A stretch of 10,258 bases of DNA. Origin: Thermoflexales bacterium (lineage in GTDB: Bacteria; Chloroflexota; Anaerolineae; J036; Brachytrichaceae). This document shows positions 5,995 to 10,258 of this stretch, piece by piece. The translations under genes and the position numbers were made by a program. The DNA lies in assembly GCA_017998555.1 (NCBI GenBank), contig JAGOCU010000051.1, forward strand, positions 1 through 10,258, given 5' to 3'. Position 1 is the first letter of the stretch, and each line of letters starts with the position of its first letter. The notes under the pieces were generated by a model, which made no database searches, was not told the DNA's origin, and saw only the letters and a list, made by a program, of their open reading frames with translations.

Positions 5995-6023
5995 TTGTCA
6001 AACGGACAATGTGGGGCTACAAT
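5995..6023 (+). promoter_or_regulatory. Sigma-70-type promoter of the secreted-protein gene
   Basis: TTGTCA (5995-6000) and TACAAT (6018-6023) are separated by exactly 17 nt; each hexamer matches the consensus at five of six positions. Initiation would be expected around 6030, leaving a 5' leader of only about 14 nt before the ATG at 6044. No Shine-Dalgarno is visible in that leader. Confidence 0.6.
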
Positions 6024-6043
6024 CATTTCACATAACTGCCACA

Positions 6044-8284
6044 ATGACCAAATCGCCCATCACGACTCGCCTCGCGCGCTGCGCCGCAATAGCAGGTCTG
6101 CTTCTGGCGCCGTTCGGGCTTATCCGGCCGTCCATTCCGCCGCTGCGCGCGGAGGTCGAGTTCGCGCGATCGGATTCCGCCGATGGCCAGTCTGCCGCCC
6201 TCGAGCGGCCCGCGCTCCGATTTGATCTCCCGCCCGCGGTCCTGAGCCCCCTGGCCAAGTCCCTGGTCAGTCAGGCGCCAACGGGCCACGACAAGGCTGC
6301 GCCGGAACGGCGTGACACTTCAGCATCGGTTATCTCCGATTCTTTTGCCGGAATCAGCCTGACGCTCATTGCGACGAGCACACCCGACCTCGTCGGCGAT
6401 ATCGGACCGCACTATTTCGTGCAGGCCGGTGCCGGCACCGCCTTTGCTGTTTTTGACCGGGCCGGGGCGCTTCTGTCCGGGCCGAGTCTTGTCCGCGACC
6501 TTTGGCCGCCTGGGAATTGCCACAGCAACGATCGCGGTCATCCCGGCGTTGTGTGGGACTCGCTCACAGATCGCTGGTTCCTGACCCATCAGGGAAACAG
6601 CAATTCCATCTGTATTGCCGTATCGAGCACACCTGATCCGCGGGGCAGCTACTACTTGTATGACTTCAACGTCGGGATTCAGGTCGAAACCCACGAAATC
6701 GGTGTGTGGCGCGACGCGCTCCTGGTCAGCGTTTCAGGTCCTCAGTCCTGGATATTTGCGCTCGAAAAGGCGAGCATGCTCGAGGGAGCCTATGCGCGCG
6801 CCTTTGGCGGCTATGCCGCTGAAAGTGGCGCCGGATACCCCGTGCCGGTGAGTTTCTCGGGCGGGCCGTTGCCGCCAGCCGGGCAGCATCCCTTGTTTGT
6901 GAATCGTCTGACGCCTGGGGTTTCACGGCCGTCTGGCCGCTTTGCGCTTTCGCGGCTGAAGGTGGATTGGCACTCAAATACGGCCACCATCGCAGAAGTG
7001 TGGTCGGCCAGCGGCGATGACATTGGCGCGCCGGCGAGTTTCGCCTGTGACAATCCCCCCGCGGGCTGTATTCCCCAGCCAGGCACGGCTGTGGAACTCA
7101 GCGCGCAAGACCCGCCAATTCGGGCGATCGCCAAATATCGGCGTTTTGACGCGGCGCAGCGCGTCGTGGCGGCGATCAGCGCGCCGACCGGCTCGCCTGC
7201 CCGGCCCCATGTCGTATGGTTCGAACTCAGCGCGCCCTGGACCCAGCAGGTCTGGTCCCTGACGGGATCCGGCGCAAGCGTTGCGGGTCCCGAGAGCCGC
7301 TGGCTTGGCGCGGCCGCCATAAACAGCGCGCAGGAAATCGGGCTGGGTTACGCGACATCGAGCGACGTGATCTCGCCGAGCCTGCGATTTGCGCTGTGGC
7401 CCCGGGCGGAGATGACCCCCGCCGCGTCGAGCGAGGTCGAATTGTGGCCGGGCGCGGGCGTCCAGACCATCGGGAACTTCTGGAACGATCGGGCGGGCCT
7501 GTCCGTCGATCCTGTCGATGGTTGCGCGTTCTGGGAAACCGGGGTCCATCTTGATGCGAGCGGTACCAGTCCTTGGCAGACCCGGATTGGCCGGTTTCGC
7601 TCAAACGGCTGCACGCCGGTGACATACGCGCTGCGGGTGTGGCCGGATGCGGCGGATGCCTGTGTCGAGGTCCCGCTTGCGCTGACGGTCTACGCGCTTC
7701 CGATGACGGCGACATCGCCGATTACCCTTGGCGTCATCGCCCTTACCCCGACGGTATTCGTGTCGTCGACGTTCGCCCAGCCGCCGGTCGCGCTGGCGAC
7801 GCCGCTCAGTGTGCCGTTCACGGTGACTTTCCCGCTGAATACGCCTCTCGGCCTGCATCTGCTCGGCGTGCGCGGATCAGGCTCGGGCGCGTTCACGGCG
7901 ACCTCGGAGATCACCCTGTGGCGTCCAATCACCGATGGGCCAACCTTGATGCAGGCCACGGTGAATTCCGTCCCGTATGGGGTGATGCCGGCCGGGCCGG
8001 GACCCACCGCGACCGCTCTCTTCACCTATGGCGTGACGTTCCAATGGTCGTTGTTGCCCAATACGGGCAGCTATCTCCTCGAGGTCGCTTCGGACGCCGC
8101 GTTCGCGTCCGTGGTGTTCTCCAGAACGACCGCATACAACCTGGAGTACGCCCTGGCGAAACTCCGGCCGTTGTCAACCTACTACTGGCGGGTGCGCATG
8201 GTCAACCCCTGCGGACTGGGTCCCGCGTCGGAGGGCACCTTCCAGACACCGGTGTTTGTCTGGCTGCCGATCCTGCGGCGATGA
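6044..8284 (+). CDS. Exported multidomain protein with Ig-like and fibronectin-III-like domains and a C-terminal LP tail
   Basis: 746 residues. The N-terminus (MTKSPITTRLARCAAIAGLL, then a hydrophobic stretch to about residue 33, cleavage plausible near LRA-EVEF) looks like a Sec signal peptide. Residues about 95-525 belong to an uncharacterised extracellular family I recognise from motifs: DIGPHYFVQ (119-127), FAVFDRAGALLSGP (134-147), WDSLTDRWFL (171-180), CIAVSSTPDPRGSYYLYDF (190-208), FWNDRAGLSVDPVDGCAFWE (479-498). A propeller-like beta fold is plausible. Residues about 528-628 resemble an Ig-like domain and about 660-736 a fibronectin-III domain (FQWSLL, SYLLEVASDAAF, TYYWRVRMVNPCG). 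The last ten residues are VFVWLPILRR, with no LPxTG and no membrane anchor. I chose ATG 6044 over the upstream in-frame ATG at 5819 because the latter would place about 75 Arg-rich residues before the signal peptide and would include the promoter. No catalytic motif was found; a surface or binding role is inferred. Confidence 0.85.
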   Translation: MTKSPITTRLARCAAIAGLLLAPFGLIRPSIPPLRAEVEFARSDSADGQSAALERPALRFDLPPAVLSPLAKSLVSQAPTGHDKAAPERRDTSASVISDSFAGISLTLIATSTPDLVGDIGPHYFVQAGAGTAFAVFDRAGALLSGPSLVRDLWPPGNCHSNDRGHPGVVWDSLTDRWFLTHQGNSNSICIAVSSTPDPRGSYYLYDFNVGIQVETHEIGVWRDALLVSVSGPQSWIFALEKASMLEGAYARAFGGYAAESGAGYPVPVSFSGGPLPPAGQHPLFVNRLTPGVSRPSGRFALSRLKVDWHSNTATIAEVWSASGDDIGAPASFACDNPPAGCIPQPGTAVELSAQDPPIRAIAKYRRFDAAQRVVAAISAPTGSPARPHVVWFELSAPWTQQVWSLTGSGASVAGPESRWLGAAAINSAQEIGLGYATSSDVISPSLRFALWPRAEMTPAASSEVELWPGAGVQTIGNFWNDRAGLSVDPVDGCAFWETGVHLDASGTSPWQTRIGRFRSNGCTPVTYALRVWPDAADACVEVPLALTVYALPMTATSPITLGVIALTPTVFVSSTFAQPPVALATPLSVPFTVTFPLNTPLGLHLLGVRGSGSGAFTATSEITLWRPITDGPTLMQATVNSVPYGVMPAGPGPTATALFTYGVTFQWSLLPNTGSYLLEVASDAAFASVVFSRTTAYNLEYALAKLRPLSTYYWRVRMVNPCGLGPASEGTFQTPVFVWLPILRR

Positions 8285-8303
8285 ACGACGACGGACCGCC
8301 GGC

Positions 8304-9005
8304 TCAGTTCATGGCTGTCAGCCGCGTGACTTCCCCGTCTGCGCCGAGCCATTCATGGACGAGTCCGGTTTCATCCCGCCAGACCTGACCGTTGAGCAGC
8401 GATCGCGCCTCCCCATCCCCGGGGAAGTCGCAGGCCAGGCCAAAGCCTTCGAGCAGGCGCGGCCCAAAGTGAGTGGGCCGCTGGCTGCGCCCCAGGCGCA
8501 CGACGCGGACCGCCGCAGCCTGCGGCGCAAAACTGAGCGTGTTCATCCATACGACGTCGCATGAACTCCTTTCGCCGGCCTGCAACCCGTGTACGAGGGC
8601 GGTCATGAAGAATCCGGATCGGAAGCCAAGCGCGGTCGGTGGCGGCCAGGATCGCTCGATGCGCCTGACTTCGCCCCCATGCTGCCAACAGAACGAGGCC
8701 ATCTCCCTGTCTTCGCGCTGCGACCAATTCACCCGCGCCTCTCGTTTTCCGGTCGAGGCGTGGACGGCAAGGGTGTCCGGTATCCACGCGTTGTCGGCTG
8801 CCAGCCGAAGTGTCCAGGTCACCGCATCCCGGCGCGGCTCCGAAAATGGCGCGGGCCGGGTGGCTTCGTTGTCGAACTCAATATAGTCTCCGCCAATGGC
8901 GATGAACTGCCAACGCTCGTCGCAGACCAGGGCGAGGGATGGGTTGAGATGGGTGTAGATGCCCTTGCGGTTGCGAAAAACCGGGTTAGGATTGGGTTTC
9001 GTCAT
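8304..9005 (-). CDS. Hypothetical protein, Trp-rich, unknown function
   Basis: 233 residues; I do not recognise the family. There is no signal peptide, no membrane segment and no metal or nucleotide motif. The composition suggests a soluble beta-rich fold: nine tryptophans, and alternating hydrophobic strands such as RWQFIAIGGDYIEF (31-44) and AVTWTLRLAA (61-70). The C-terminus (QVWRDETGLVHEWLGADGEV, 207-226) resembles the terminal strand pattern of lipocalin-like single-domain proteins, which is only an impression. The start at 9005 (MTKPNPNPVFRNRKG) is supported by a strong GGGAGGAG site about 7 nt upstream. The frame is open to 9317, but that extension is antisense to the CNNM gene and lacks hydrophobic pattern. 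It is convergent with the secreted-protein gene (19-nt gap) and divergent from the CNNM gene (45-nt gap), so it is a monocistronic unit. Confidence 0.75.
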   Translation of the reverse strand: MTKPNPNPVFRNRKGIYTHLNPSLALVCDERWQFIAIGGDYIEFDNEATRPAPFSEPRRDAVTWTLRLAADNAWIPDTLAVHASTGKREARVNWSQREDREMASFCWQHGGEVRRIERSWPPPTALGFRSGFFMTALVHGLQAGERSSCDVVWMNTLSFAPQAAAVRVVRLGRSQRPTHFGPRLLEGFGLACDFPGDGEARSLLNGQVWRDETGLVHEWLGADGEVTRLTAMN

Positions 9006-9012
9006 GGCGGGA

Positions 9013-9021
9013 CTCCTCCCA
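9013..9021 (-). promoter_or_regulatory. Strong ribosome-binding site of the hypothetical gene
   Basis: The minus strand reads TGGGAGGAG ending 7 nt before the ATG at 9005. This is the best Shine-Dalgarno in the window, and it decides this start over the upstream in-frame ATG at 9317. Confidence 0.7.
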
Positions 9022-9050
9022 TATGGTGTCACATCGCGACAAAACTGTAA

Positions 9051-10258
9051 ATGACCTTGTTTATTACTGGCGTCCTGACGCTCATCACACTCGCCGCGCT
9101 TTCTTCCCTGTTTGTCATGGCGGAATACAGTCTGGTTGCGTCGCGGCGCACCCGGCTGACAGAAATGGCGGCGATGGGACGTCCTGGCGCCAAAACGGTC
9201 CTGGGCGTATCGGGTGACCTCGAGCGCTTTCTGGCCGGCGCGCAGACGGGCATCACCATCATCTCCATTGCCGTCGGCATTCTGGCTGAACCGCCCATCT
9301 CGGGCGGGATCGAACATGGCCTCGCCCGGCTTGGCCCTGGATTACCCGAAAACGTCATCATCGTGGTTGGCGGCGCAATGGGTCTGTTGCTGGCGACCTA
9401 TCTGCACCTCGTTCTGGGTGAAATCGTCCCCAGGTCGATTGCCCTGCGTTCCGTCGAAAATGTAGCCTGTGTCGTTGTGCCCCCCTTGCATGCGCTCAAC
9501 CAGGTTTTGCGACCGTTTATCTGGTTGCTCAATGTGTCGTCGCGGGCTGTGCTGCGCGTGTTTGGCATCCGGATGAGCGGGCACGCGTCCCGGCTGTACT
9601 CGGCGTCGGAGCTGGAAATGCTGATCGAGGAGAGCCAGAAGGGCGGCACGCTCGAATCGGGCGCAGGCGAGATGATCAGCAAGGTTTTCAGCTTCGGCGA
9701 CCTGCTGGCCCGGGAGGTCATGGTTCCACGCACGGAGATGGTCTGTGTCGATGTCGAGTCGTCGCTTCACGAGGTCGCCCACGCCCTGGCGACCCATCCG
9801 TATGACCGATTTCCCGTCTATGAGGGGACCATCGACCACATCATCGGCATCTTGCACGCCAAGGACATGATCCGGGCGTTGCTCCCGAACACGCGTGCCG
9901 TCACTCCCCGCCAGCTCATGCGCGAGCCGTTCTTTGTCCCTGATTCGCAGCGGGCAGACGAGCTGCTCATCCAGCTCCGCGGACGGCATGAATATCTGGC
10001 GGTCGTTCTGGACGAATATGGCGGAACGGCCGGGCTGGTGACGCTCAACGATCTGGTGTCGCGGATCGTAGGCGAATTGAGCGATAACGCCGAGTCGATG
10101 CCTGACATACAGCCGCATGCCGATGGCAGCGCGATGTTGAATGGCCTCACGACCATTGGCGATGTCAATGAGGCATTTGGCCTGGTGCTGCAAGATTCGA
10201 ATTACGACACGATTGGCGGCTACATCATGGGCCAGCTTGGGCGGGTCGCCCGGGTTGG
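9051..10258 (+). CDS. CNNM/CorC (HlyC/CorC) family divalent-cation transporter with CBS domains (3' end beyond window)
   Basis: 402 codons are visible; the frame continues past the right edge. The N-terminal CNNM (DUF21) membrane domain covers about 1-185, with helices near 3-24, 60-82, 101-123 and 135-165. It carries FVMAEYSLVASRRTRL (21-36), LAGAQTGITIISIAVG (61-76) and LGEIVPRSIAL (122-132). A CBS pair follows (about 215-340), with the hallmark REVMVPRTEM (221-230), YDRFPVYEG (251-259), GILHAKDMI (266-274) and DEYGGTAGLVTLNDL (321-335). Then comes the start of the CorC_HlyC domain (GSAMLNGLTTIGDVNEAFG, 359-377). Family members export or transport Mg2+/Co2+, with nucleotide-Mg sensing by the CBS pair; none is actually a hemolysin in most cases. 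The start ATG is immediately preceded by an in-frame TAA (9048-9050), so no longer N-terminus is possible. No Shine-Dalgarno is visible. Typical length is 420-450 residues, so only the end of the last domain is missing. Confidence 0.95.
   Translation, partial: MTLFITGVLTLITLAALSSLFVMAEYSLVASRRTRLTEMAAMGRPGAKTVLGVSGDLERFLAGAQTGITIISIAVGILAEPPISGGIEHGLARLGPGLPENVIIVVGGAMGLLLATYLHLVLGEIVPRSIALRSVENVACVVVPPLHALNQVLRPFIWLLNVSSRAVLRVFGIRMSGHASRLYSASELEMLIEESQKGGTLESGAGEMISKVFSFGDLLAREVMVPRTEMVCVDVESSLHEVAHALATHPYDRFPVYEGTIDHIIGILHAKDMIRALLPNTRAVTPRQLMREPFFVPDSQRADELLIQLRGRHEYLAVVLDEYGGTAGLVTLNDLVSRIVGELSDNAESMPDIQPHADGSAMLNGLTTIGDVNEAFGLVLQDSNYDTIGGYIMGQLGRVARV

Larger units (their letters stand above)
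5700..6043. promoter_or_regulatory. Divergent intergenic control region between sdhC and the secreted-protein gene
   Basis: 344 nt with no supported gene. The open frames that cross it on both strands are Arg/Pro-rich extensions of the flanking genes. It holds a convincing plus-strand promoter near the right end (5995-6023), a weaker minus-strand -10-like TATACT (5752-5757), and a 13-nt palindrome (5764-5776). The stretch 5780-5990 contains nothing else I can support. It may still hold regulator sites for the sdh operon. Confidence 0.6.

Noticed and set aside
5819..6043. In-frame upstream extension of the secreted-protein gene
   Set aside because: It would bury the signal peptide behind about 75 Arg-rich residues and would place the near-consensus promoter inside the coding region.
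5700..6044. In-frame upstream extension of sdhC (253-codon version)
   Set aside because: The added 115 residues are Arg/Pro-rich, unlike any SdhC N-terminus, and span the divergent promoter region.
8281..8312. atgaac / gttcat inverted repeat between the convergent genes, as a possible bidirectional terminator
   Set aside because: Only 6 bp with a 20-nt loop and no T-run on either side; not convincing as a terminator.
9023..9051. TTTACA - 17 nt - CACCAT on the minus strand as a promoter for the hypothetical gene
   Set aside because: The -10 matches the consensus at only three of six positions, so I do not support it.
9006..9317. In-frame upstream extension of the hypothetical gene 8304-9005
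   Set aside because: It is antisense to the CNNM gene start, and the GGGAGGAG site specifies ATG 9005.
9342..10193. 283-codon minus-strand open frame
   Set aside because: Antisense shadow of the CNNM/CBS gene, rich in His/Gln/Arg/Asp with no domain pattern.

Overview
The window is high-GC bacterial chromosome. It is dominated by a minus-strand succinate dehydrogenase operon. SdhA and SdhB resemble the actinobacterial/Chloroflexota-type subunits I know. The one secreted protein belongs to a repeat-poor extracellular family and ends in a short 'hydrophobic-LP-hydrophobic-R' tail, which I associate with secreted proteins of Chloroflexota (Anaerolineae/Roseiflexus-like). I therefore suggest Chloroflexota, but this is an inference from protein flavour and not from a marker gene.

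Layout. Positions 1-5699 (minus strand, transcribed right to left) hold six co-directional genes: sdhC (5283-5699), sdhD (4826-5281), sdhA (3003-4778), sdhB (2194-2907), an uncharacterised multi-span membrane protein (965-2095), and an NAD-type isocitrate/homoisocitrate/isopropylmalate dehydrogenase (968 down to the window edge). The last two overlap by 4 nt (ATGA). The sdh genes are in the classical CDAB order. They encode a complete complex II: covalent-FAD flavoprotein, three-cluster iron-sulfur protein, and two heme/quinone-binding membrane anchors. The three wider gaps inside the operon (4779-4825, 2908-3002, 2096-2193) each contain an inverted repeat. The one after sdhB is an 83-nt near-perfect hairpin that starts on the first base after the stop codon. 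sdhA and sdhB are preceded by an identical 15-nt initiation segment.

Positions 5700-6043 are a divergent control region. A good sigma-70-like promoter (TTGTCA, 17 nt, TACAAT) drives the plus-strand gene 6044-8284. That gene encodes a 746-residue exported protein with an N-terminal propeller-like region, an Ig-like domain, a fibronectin-III-like domain and the LP tail. A convergent orphan gene of unknown function (8304-9005, minus) follows after a 19-nt gap. A CNNM/CorC-type membrane protein with CBS domains (9051 to beyond the right edge, plus) is divergent from the orphan.

How the parts fit: SDH oxidises succinate and reduces quinone. The distal dehydrogenase of the same operon is probably another TCA-cycle or related 2-oxoacid pathway enzyme, and the membrane protein between them is the unexplained member. 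The right-hand genes are separate units (secreted protein, hypothetical protein, divalent-cation transporter family). I saw no rRNA, tRNA, CRISPR array, insertion sequence or phage gene.
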